Assembly (NCBI GenBank): GCA_902781215.1 | Contig: CACZIO010000005.1 | Coordinates: 1 to 64,000 of the forward strand | DNA length: 64,000 nucleotides | Source: an uncultured Lachnospiraceae bacterium | GTDB lineage: Bacteria > Bacillota > Clostridia > Lachnospirales > Lachnospiraceae | Direction of reading: 5' to 3' | Part shown: positions 57,888 through 64,000 of the stretch, in pieces | How the letters are laid out: every line of letters starts with the position of its first letter | Position numbering within the stretch: the first letter of the stretch is position 1 | Position numbers and translations under genes: made by a program | Notes under the pieces: model-generated | The model's database searches: none | What the model was told of the DNA's origin: nothing | The model's input: the letters and a program-made list of their open reading frames with translations, nothing else

Positions 57888-59015
57888 ATGATGTTTGCAC
57901 CGGCTGCGATCGCGGAACATAAAATGACAGCGGAGGACCTGCGCAGGGACAGCAGAAACTGCGTGAGGACAGGACCCTGCGGAATCGGGGAGAAGGCGGT
58001 CTATCTGAACAGCTTTTTTGTCGACCGCAGATATTATGTGATGTGGCAGGACATCGGCCGCGTCTTCAAGCGTGTGGCCATGTCCAGAGGCGGCTTCACC
58101 GGGAAAGGGGTCTTCGGATCCATTCCCTACCTGGTGGTCCTGCTCAAGGATGGGACGGAGCGCCAGTGCAATTTCAAGTATGAGGACGAGGTGGACCTCT
58201 TTCTTTCCCTTGTCCGCAGCCGCCATCCGGAGATCCCGACGATGAGCGAGAAGGCCCAGGCCCGAATGGAGGAGGAGCGTGCCAGAGAGGAGGCCCGCTA
58301 TGTGAAGGACCTGACGCCGCAGGCGCAGGCGAGCATGGAGGAGCTCCGCCGGGCCAGGGCATATCTGGACCGGGAACCGGAGATTCCGGCTTTTCTCTCC
58401 GTCACGGCGAAGGAGAAGCGTATCACGGACCGGATGAATCCCTGGTACCGGTACGCTGCGCTCGCGATCTTTCTGCTGGCGGTCGGTTCTGTCCTGTTCG
58501 GAATCTATGCGGTCATCCGGCAGGAGGGATATGCAGTGTATTTCGTCCTCTTTGGCATGGCGTTTATTTTCTATACCATGTCTGCGCAGGTTCTGCCCAC
58601 AGGCCGCAATAACCGCCGCTATGCGGACGGCCGCTGGCAGAAGGCCCTGCGGCAGAGCGGGGAATATATCAGCAGATACGGGGATACCGGAGCCGCGCCT
58701 TCAGCTGTTTCCGGCAGTCCTGCCGCTCCGGTGTCAGGAACAGGCGGCCGGCCGGATTCAGCCGCTGCGGGGGCTGTTTCCGCCTTCCCCCTTCCCGCCC
58801 AGTACGCACATCCCGCGACGATCGACCGCATGATCCGGGTGATCCGCGAGGGACGGGCGCAGACGGTCGAGGAGGCCTATGAGGTCATGAAAAAGGACCT
58901 GCGGGCCATCAATTCGGATGTGACGGTCTCACAGGTTGAGTACGATGAAATCACGGCCATCAAGCCCATGTTCCTGCTCTGCGGCTACCGGGAGGAGCCG
59001 GTTTTCGCAGAATAA
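57888..59015 (+). CDS. Membrane protein of unknown function
   Basis: A 375-residue protein. The N-terminal part (FAPAAIAEHKMTAEDLRRDS, then GPCGIGEKAVYLNSFFVDRR and GGFTGKGVFGSIPYLVVLLKDG) seems to be a conserved soluble domain in Lachnospiraceae whose members are sometimes misnamed ATPase. Two adjacent membrane helices follow (about 185-208 and 215-240), then a disordered Ala/Pro/Ser stretch (about 270-310) and a C-terminal helical part. Function unknown. The ATG at 57888 follows GGAGGAAGG. Confidence 0.75.
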   Translation: MMFAPAAIAEHKMTAEDLRRDSRNCVRTGPCGIGEKAVYLNSFFVDRRYYVMWQDIGRVFKRVAMSRGGFTGKGVFGSIPYLVVLLKDGTERQCNFKYEDEVDLFLSLVRSRHPEIPTMSEKAQARMEEERAREEARYVKDLTPQAQASMEELRRARAYLDREPEIPAFLSVTAKEKRITDRMNPWYRYAALAIFLLAVGSVLFGIYAVIRQEGYAVYFVLFGMAFIFYTMSAQVLPTGRNNRRYADGRWQKALRQSGEYISRYGDTGAAPSAVSGSPAAPVSGTGGRPDSAAAGAVSAFPLPAQYAHPATIDRMIRVIREGRAQTVEEAYEVMKKDLRAINSDVTVSQVEYDEITAIKPMFLLCGYREEPVFAE

Positions 59016-59090
59016 ATATTTGATCCATGCCCTGTTCGCCCTGAGCCGCACGCAAGCGTACGGACAGGGGGACGAGAGCATTTTATACAG

Positions 59091-59141
59091 AAAAGAGTTC
59101 CTGTCGCTGCGAGGGGGATGCAGCGGCAGGAACTCTTTTTT
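59091..59141 (+). terminator. Intrinsic terminator (long stem)
   Basis: AAAAGAGTTCCTGTCGCTGC (59091-59110) pairs with 59120-59138 with one mismatch, and a run of T follows. It ends the membrane protein gene. It also directly abuts the truncated end of the SDR pseudogene. Confidence 0.88.
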
Positions 59142-59605
59142 GATTTTCCGCATCATGGGTGTGTTGATCGCGCCGGGGCAGATGCAATTGACATGGATGC
59201 CGTGTGCAGCCCCTTCAAGGGCGGCGCATTTGGAGAGACCGAGCACGGCGTGCTTGGAGGAAACATAGGGAGACATCCCGGCGGCCCCGACAAAGGAACC
59301 GTTGGAAGCGATGTTGACGATGGCACCCTTCTCCTGGGCGATCATCTGCTTCATGGCATATTTCATACCGAAAAAGGGCCCGAATACATTGATGTTGTAG
59401 ACACCGATGAAGTTGTCATACGTCTGATCCGTGATTGCGGCGTTGGGGCCTTCATACCCGGCATTATTGACCTGCACATCGAGACGGCCGTAGTGGGCGA
59501 TGGTCTTCTCGAACATATCCTTCACCTGGTCCTCTTTTGTGACGTCGACAACAAAAGAAAGAAGCCGGTGATCATGACAACTTTCCCTTTTAAACCGAGA
59601 TCCAT
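59142..59605 (-). pseudogene. Broken SDR oxidoreductase gene
   Basis: AGGAGG and ATG (59605) begin MDLGLKGKVVMITG, the normal start of a short-chain dehydrogenase, but then about 40 residues of the Rossmann fold are missing and the frame shifts, ending in a stop at 59522-59524. The rest continues in another frame: VDVTKEDQVKDMFE, then NNAG, IVNIASNGSFVG and the catalytic YVSSK. It breaks off after PGAINTPMMRKI at the terminator hairpin. The gene is thus damaged by an internal deletion and a 3' truncation. Confidence 0.85.
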
Positions 59606-59771
59606 GGTATACCTCCTTACAGATACTGATAGTAATGGGTTAATGACAGCAAACAATATACATCGGCAGAAATAAATATGCACTATTGTGCATTATTTAA
59701 CATAATGTTGTATAAAAATGCATATGCATCCAAGATGTCCGGTGCGGGAGGAAAAGAGGCCGCGGAAGAAA

Positions 59772-59842
59772 TTGCCCTTATGGGCAACCCGCAACCGTCA
59801 ACATGCTCTTCGGGCATGCACAAGACTCGTTTGCGAGTCTTG
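59772..59842 (+). repeat. R3 repeat, most complete copy
   Basis: TTGCCC-TTA-TGGGCAA (59772-59787), then CGCAACCGTCAA, then ATGCTC-TTC-GGGCAT (59803-59817), then CAAGACTCG-TTTG-CGAGTCTTG (59821-59842). Three hairpins in a row. The order matches 31563-31636. Confidence 0.7.
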
Positions 59843-59901
59843 CACCTGTACCGGAGGGGCTTTTGGGCAATTTCAGCGTTTTGACGAAAAACACAAAACC
59901 T

Positions 59902-59983
59902 TTATCCACAAAAGCCGGATTTATCCGATGGTTATCTTTTTCCTGCCCGTCAAAAAACTGAGTTTTCCACAGACTTTTCCACA
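59902..59983. other. DnaA-box cluster outside oriC
   Basis: A perfect box TTATCCACA (59902-59910), TTATCCGAT (59922-59930, degenerate), TTTTCCACA at 59963-59971 and again at 59975-59983. The first part closely matches 19638-19670 between dnaA and dnaN. It lies in a 535-bp gap without genes. Confidence 0.65.
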
Positions 59984-60140
59984 TTCGTGAACAGTTTCTG
60001 CCGGTTGCGTTTTTTTTACGACAAATATAAGATGAACAGCAAGGAGACAGATAACCATTGTCTGCAAGGGCTGACACAGGTGAAGATGATCGGGAGAAGG
60101 TACTGAGAGGATTTGCGAGGGATCGGGAAAAGGGGACAGA

Positions 60141-60785
60141 ATGGATTACAACAGGGTGAAAGACGAGAACGAGAGGAAGAGCCTCCGTGAGATGGTGAGG
60201 GAAGCCGCAGTGGACTGGGCTTTTCTGGAGGACCTGCCTGATATTGACGCCGACCCGGACAGGGTCTATACGATGGATGACATCCGGGCCTTGCCGGAGG
60301 AGATCCGGGCGGAGCTGGTCAACGGAAAAATTTTCATTATGCAGGCGCCGAAGACGACTCATCAGAGGATCGTCGGAAGATTGTATCTGGAGATCACAAA
60401 TTATATACATGAAAGAGGAGGGGACTGTGAAGCCTTTCTCTCCCCTTTCGGAGTTTACCTCAAAAATGATGATTCGACCTATCTGCTGCCGGATCTGACG
60501 GTGATCTGCGACAGGGACAAGCTGGACGAGGACGGCTGCCACGGGGCACCGGACTGGGTCATCGAGGTGATCTCGCCGTCCACCTCCAAAAGGGATTATG
60601 GAAAGAAGCTGTTTCTGTACCGGGATGCCGGCGTGAGGGAATACTGGGTGATCGACCCGGCGCGCAGGATTATCATGGTCTATCTGTTCGGACAGGAAGA
60701 GGAGGCGGCAATCTGGAGGTTTGAGGATGAAGTGCCCTGCTCCATTTACCCGGACCTCACGATCAGGCTCGCGGACTTCCTTTAA
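60141..60785 (+). CDS. Uma2-family (DUF820) putative endonuclease
   Basis: A 214-residue protein of the Uma2 family, a PD-(D/E)XK-type fold. Conserved parts are YTMDDIRALPEEIRAELVNG, the PDLTVICD stretch, PDWVIEVISPSTSKRDYGKK (catalytic D...ExI and Lys) and YRDAGVREYWVIDPARR. Such proteins are numerous in cyanobacteria and some Clostridia; their role is not known. AAGGGG precedes the ATG. Confidence 0.88.
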   Translation: MDYNRVKDENERKSLREMVREAAVDWAFLEDLPDIDADPDRVYTMDDIRALPEEIRAELVNGKIFIMQAPKTTHQRIVGRLYLEITNYIHERGGDCEAFLSPFGVYLKNDDSTYLLPDLTVICDRDKLDEDGCHGAPDWVIEVISPSTSKRDYGKKLFLYRDAGVREYWVIDPARRIIMVYLFGQEEEAAIWRFEDEVPCSIYPDLTIRLADFL

Positions 60786-60828
60786 CGGTATCTGGTTTTC
60801 CAGTCCCGGATTTTCCAGGGTCGGATCC

Positions 60829-61617
60829 TCACCAGTCGCGGATCTCCAGGAGGGCGGGAACCAGCTCCCGGGCGCTGGTCTCGAGGATGATCCGGCCTTT
60901 TTCGGCAGTTGCGCCGCGCGGGTCGCCGCCGATGCCGATTGGCCTTCCGTCAGCGGTCTGCAGGTCCTCTCCCATCCAGGTGAGGGCGTGTTCCCCGCCG
61001 AAACGGATGACTTTTTTGCCCGCAAAGCCGCCGGCCTTGTAGCCGGTCTCGGAAAGGTCGAGCTTGACGGCCTCCGGCCGGATGGCCAGGACCATGGAGG
61101 TCTCCATCTCGCCGCCGTGGAAGTCCCAGGCGTTGCCTTCGGATATGGTGGCCTGCACATCCGGATGGAAGAAGGCCCCGGAGGCCAGCACGAAGGGCAG
61201 GACACCGAAATCGGCCCGCGCCTGCCGGGCCAGCATGTCCACGACCGGGCGGTTGCCCCCGTGGCAGATCAGGAAGACCAGCTTTTTGAAGCCATGGTGC
61301 GCCAGGCTGGCCGTGATGTCGTAGAGCATGTGGTAGTAGGTGTCCGGTTTGAAACTGATGGATCCGCAGAAGTTCAGGTGCTCGACCGAGAAGCCGACCG
61401 GGATCGCCGGGAAGATCAGCATGGGGTAGTCCGGGTCGACCTTCTCAAGCTCCGCCCGGATATATTCGGGCATGGCGCCCGCGATCATGGCGTCGGTTCC
61501 AAGAGGGGCCTGGCTGCCGTGCTGCTCGGTTGCCCCCAGCGGGATCATGACGATGGTCTTTTCTTTGTCGATCCTTTCCATTTCAAGGCGTGTCAGGTCA
61601 CTGTAGTTCTGGATCAT
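60829..61617 (-). CDS. Creatininase-family protein
   Basis: A 262-residue amidohydrolase of the creatininase family. The metal-binding motifs are GATEQHGSQAPLGTD, CHGGNRPVV and DFHGGEMETS. Members cut cyclic amides or related C-N bonds with Zn or Mn. The substrate is unknown: no creatine, mycofactocin or pterin genes are near. GGAGG lies 9 bp before the ATG. It follows the ribU transcript unit but is separated from it by a terminator. Confidence 0.88.
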   Translation of the reverse strand: MIQNYSDLTRLEMERIDKEKTIVMIPLGATEQHGSQAPLGTDAMIAGAMPEYIRAELEKVDPDYPMLIFPAIPVGFSVEHLNFCGSISFKPDTYYHMLYDITASLAHHGFKKLVFLICHGGNRPVVDMLARQARADFGVLPFVLASGAFFHPDVQATISEGNAWDFHGGEMETSMVLAIRPEAVKLDLSETGYKAGGFAGKKVIRFGGEHALTWMGEDLQTADGRPIGIGGDPRGATAEKGRIILETSARELVPALLEIRDW

Positions 61618-61644
61618 GATGGTGTACCTCCGGTAAAAATCTGA

Positions 61645-61678
61645 AAAGTGCGGCAGGTCAGTTTTCCTGCCGCACTTT
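61645..61678 (-). terminator. Intrinsic terminator after ribU
   Basis: AAAGTGCGGCAGG and CCTGCCGCACTTT form a perfect 13-bp stem. On the minus strand it ends in TTTTCAGATTTTT. Confidence 0.85.
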
Positions 61679-61827
61679 GTGCCTTATAAGATTCACTTGA
61701 AAAACATTCGAAACATATGAAACATTCAGGAACGCCCCTGCATATCCGGGCCCGGATCTATTCTGCAGAATGTAGCTTATTCTGCGACCCCGCAGATCTC
61801 GCGGGATAACCCTTGTAAAAAGATGGC

Positions 61828-62436
61828 TCAGATATCCGCTCCGCGCAGGGCGGGCACAGCGGCGGCGACGCGGTAGAAGATGGCCGTCGCGATCACATAG
61901 TTGAGACCGATCTTGATGAAGTTGAAGGGGATGGTCGCCAGGATGATGAAGGTGTTGAGGTTCTGGATGGCCGGATTGGCGCTGGAGACCGCGCGCACCA
62001 CATCGTCGATGGAGATTCCCATGGAAGCCGCGTACATGGGCAGGGTGATGAAGGCGTTGCAGAAGCAGGCCCAGGCGATGCGGATCACGCCGCTGACGGC
62101 CAGGGCGGTGAACATGCCCTTCTTGCTGTTTTCGGTTTTTTTGGAGATCAGCCAGATGGGCAGGATGAACATGAAGGCGCCGATCAGGTTGGAGAATTCA
62201 CCGACATAATTGGAGTTGGTGCCGACCGTGATGAGCTTGATGAGGATCTTGATGATCTCAACGCACATGGCGGAGGCCGGTCCCATGGAGAAGAGGGCGA
62301 TGACGGTGGGGACATCGCTGAAGTCGACCTTGTAGAAGACCGGCATGAAGGGGATCGAGAACTCCAGGCTCATCAGGACGCCGGCGACGGCGGCGAGCAT
62401 GGCGGTGGTGACGAGTTTTTTGACAGACCATTTCAT
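61828..62436 (-). CDS. ribU: Riboflavin ECF transporter S component (RibU-like)
   Basis: A 202-residue membrane protein with about six hydrophobic segments (LVTTAMLAAVAGVLMSLEF; YKVDFSDVPTVIALFSMGP; FILPIWLISK). The N-terminal pattern and length fit the S components of energy-coupling factor vitamin transporters; the FMN riboswitch upstream identifies riboflavin as the likely substrate. The ATG at 62436 (MKWSVKK) has AAGGAGG at 8 bp. An upstream ATG would place that site inside the gene. The energising A/A'/T subunits are not in the window. Confidence 0.92.
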   Translation of the reverse strand: MKWSVKKLVTTAMLAAVAGVLMSLEFSIPFMPVFYKVDFSDVPTVIALFSMGPASAMCVEIIKILIKLITVGTNSNYVGEFSNLIGAFMFILPIWLISKKTENSKKGMFTALAVSGVIRIAWACFCNAFITLPMYAASMGISIDDVVRAVSSANPAIQNLNTFIILATIPFNFIKIGLNYVIATAIFYRVAAAVPALRGADI

Positions 62437-62643
62437 TGTTTTTTCCTCCTTGTACATGAAACAAACGGATGTGTCTGTTCCTGTCCGCAGCAGCCCTGCA
62501 GTCCGGTGCGTTTATCGCCGGGAATCTTGTCTTTGGACGGATGATTCCCTGAACCTCTGCCGCGGTGTCAGCGGCTGCCCTGCACGACCGTGTGCATGGA
62601 GGCGGACAGAAACCCTGTTCTCGAACAAGTTCTTTGGAAAAAA

Positions 62644-62675
62644 CAAAAACCCGAAGCAGTCAAACCACTTCGGGG
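62644..62675 (-). terminator. Terminator of the FMN riboswitch
   Basis: On the minus strand CCCGAAG-11 bases-CTTCGGG is followed by TTTTTG. It lies about 80 nt past the aptamer and about 210 nt before ribU. FMN binding would favour this stem. Confidence 0.75.
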
Positions 62676-62755
62676 AAATGTCATTCTGAGCATATCAAAA
62701 ATATGCCGAGCGAAAATGAAGGTGGAAACAAATCATTTTCGACGGGATATGTCCA

Positions 62756-62863
62756 GTTCTTCTCTCATCCAGACTATACTGTCGGTTTTGGAATTTCACC
62801 AAATCGGCCCGAAGGTTCGCGGACTATACCGCCGGTAGGGAATTACACCCTGCCCCGAAGAAC
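62756..62863 (-). ncRNA. FMN riboswitch (RFN element)
   Basis: On the minus strand the element begins GTTCTTCGGGGCAGGGTG and includes ATTCCCTACCGGCGGTA, GATTTGGTGAAATTCC and CAGTATAGTCTGGATGAGAG, the conserved parts of the RFN aptamer. P1 is GTTCTTC (62857-62863) with GAAGAAC (62756-62762). It controls ribU by transcription termination. Confidence 0.96.
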
Positions 62864-62992
62864 TTATTCAATTGCAAGGCTCATTATAGCAGAGTAAAGC
62901 GGCAAAGCGCAAGGCCAAATGCCGATGTACGCGGATTGTACGATAATCCGTGCAAAGAAAACCACCGGGAAGTCTCCTTTTCCCGCTGATGC

Positions 62993-63123
62993 AAAAAGAA
63001 CCGCCCAGAACCGTCCCTGGTGGTTCTCTCGGGGATTGTCCATGACATGGCAGGATGGCAATGCTATAATAAACAGAGCAATCACGCACATATAGAAGCG
63101 GGGGTCTTCCCCCACGGAGATCA
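62993..63123. repeat. Dispersed repeats R2 and R1 before the second ATPase gene
   Basis: R2 copy: AAAAAGAACCGCCCAGAACC and on (62993-63028). R1 copy: TATAGAAGCGGGGGTCTTCC and on (63091-63123). The same two repeats lie together at 11790-11880. The rest of 62864-63188 shows no gene. Confidence 0.6.
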
Positions 63124-63188
63124 ACAGTCATGATCAGCCGGAACAGGCTGGTTATGCCCCAAAGATTTGTTGACTCGAGGAGAGTGCC

Positions 63189-64000
63189 ATGGGCATCTAT
63201 GTGAATCCTGGAAACGCAGGTTTTGCCGAATCCATTCATGACGAATACTATGTAGATAAGACCGGCCTGATCGGACATATGAATGCAGTATTAAATACGC
63301 GGAGAAAAGAAATCTGCTTTACCCGTCCCCGCAGGTTCGGAAAAACAACAGCTGCCAATATGCTGGCGGCTTATTATTCCTGCGGCTGTGATTCACGGGA
63401 ATTGTTCCGCGGTCTGGAGATTGAGAGAGATCCTTCTTTCAGCAGACATTTAAACAGGTATCCGGTCATTTACTTTGGCCTCATTTCTTTTATGACGGAC
63501 AGAACGATCGAGCAGGAGAACGTGGTCGGCAGTATCCAGGAGAAGCTTCTGCGGGAGTTGCGCGCGGAATACAGAGACTGCGGGATTCAGGGAGAGGATT
63601 CACTCCTGGACACTTTGTTGAAAATCTCTGAAGTCAGAGGACAGAAGTTTATCATCATTATTGATGAGTGGGACATGATTTTCCGTGAGCAGAAGGACAA
63701 TACTGCCCTGCAGAGGGAATATATTGATTTTCTCCGCATGCTGTTCCGGGGCAATGAAGTGCCGCAGTATCTGGCCGGCGCTTATATGACGGGGATTCTT
63801 CCGATCATAAAATATGATACGCAGTCGGCCCTGTCGGATTTCAGGGAATACACGATGCTGGATGCAGGTGATCTCGGAGAATACGTCGGTTTTACTGAAA
63901 AGAATGTGCGGGAAATATGCAGTCATTTTCCTGCGGCCGATTTTGAAAAAATGCAAAGATGGTATGACGGCTACTGGCTGGAGGATGTCGGCCACATCTA
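63189..64000 (+). CDS. AAA-ATPase-like protein (DUF1703 type), 3' end beyond window
   Basis: A partial frame of 270 residues starting MGIYVNPGNAGFAESIHDEY with GAGGAG before the ATG. It has the Walker A variant RPRRFGKTTAANML, Walker B FIIIIDEWDMIF, and AGAYMTGILPIIKYDTQSAL. It is clearly paralogous to the protein at 45895-47472 along the whole visible length (same order YVDKTGLI, RWYDGYW). The C-terminal nuclease-like part lies outside the window. Confidence 0.85.
   Translation, partial: MGIYVNPGNAGFAESIHDEYYVDKTGLIGHMNAVLNTRRKEICFTRPRRFGKTTAANMLAAYYSCGCDSRELFRGLEIERDPSFSRHLNRYPVIYFGLISFMTDRTIEQENVVGSIQEKLLRELRAEYRDCGIQGEDSLLDTLLKISEVRGQKFIIIIDEWDMIFREQKDNTALQREYIDFLRMLFRGNEVPQYLAGAYMTGILPIIKYDTQSALSDFREYTMLDAGDLGEYVGFTEKNVREICSHFPAADFEKMQRWYDGYWLEDVGHI

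Overview
The window spans a bacterial chromosome replication origin and about 20-40 kb on each side. The organism is a GC-rich member of the Clostridia, most likely Lachnospiraceae. This rests on the order rnpA-rpmH-oriC-dnaA-dnaN-S4-recF-gyrB-gyrA, a Firmicute-type TTATCCACA DnaA-box array, ParA/ParB with canonical parS sites, a FeoA-FeoA-FeoB cluster with the small Cys-rich FeoB-associated protein, a DUF3881-like protein, and Lachnospiraceae-like GyrA and FolD sequences. Species cannot be named from sequence alone. High GC at third codon positions creates many long spurious antisense reading frames, which are left out.

Layout. 0-11 kb: a PLP aminotransferase and an Lrp regulator, an AIR-synthase-like protein, greA with a terminator in its own leader, an AMP-forming acyl-CoA synthetase, a lipoprotein, trmB overlapping a long D,D-carboxypeptidase, and a thiolase behind a promoter with a palindromic operator. 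11.8-21.2 kb (minus strand): gyrA, gyrB, recF, S4 protein, dnaN, dnaA. The main origin lies at 21.38-21.71 kb, with a second DnaA-box group between dnaA and dnaN. 22-38.9 kb (mostly plus strand): rpmH, rnpA, yidD, yidC, jag, mnmE, mnmG, YihY, a DUF89 protein, a histidine phosphatase, an MBL hydrolase (minus), rsmG, parA, parB, serS. Three perfect parS sites lie at 29.3, 32.7 and 34.3 kb. 39-49 kb: DUF3881-like protein, ferrous iron uptake cluster, lipoprotein, a DUF1703-type AAA ATPase, and a one-carbon pair (fchA-like cyclohydrolase plus a FolD lacking the usual cyclohydrolase residues). 49-58 kb: AraC regulator, GH2 beta-galactosidase, GPH sugar symporter and CstA. 58-64 kb: a membrane protein, a broken SDR gene, a Uma2 protein, a creatininase-family enzyme, a riboflavin ECF S-component under an FMN riboswitch, and a second DUF1703-type ATPase cut by the window end.

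The window is mostly core chromosome; I found no CRISPR array, prophage, transposase gene, rRNA or tRNA. The less ordinary signals are non-coding. Two parS sites are embedded in long hairpins. A small DnaA-box cluster at 59.9 kb resembles the dnaA-dnaN intergenic group. Several families of dispersed hairpin repeats occur, one forming an in-frame insertion in the DUF89 gene and one flanking gyrB-gyrA in inverted orientation. A MITE-like element sits just before lacZ. Many conserved proteins also carry Ala/Ser/Glu-rich insertions.
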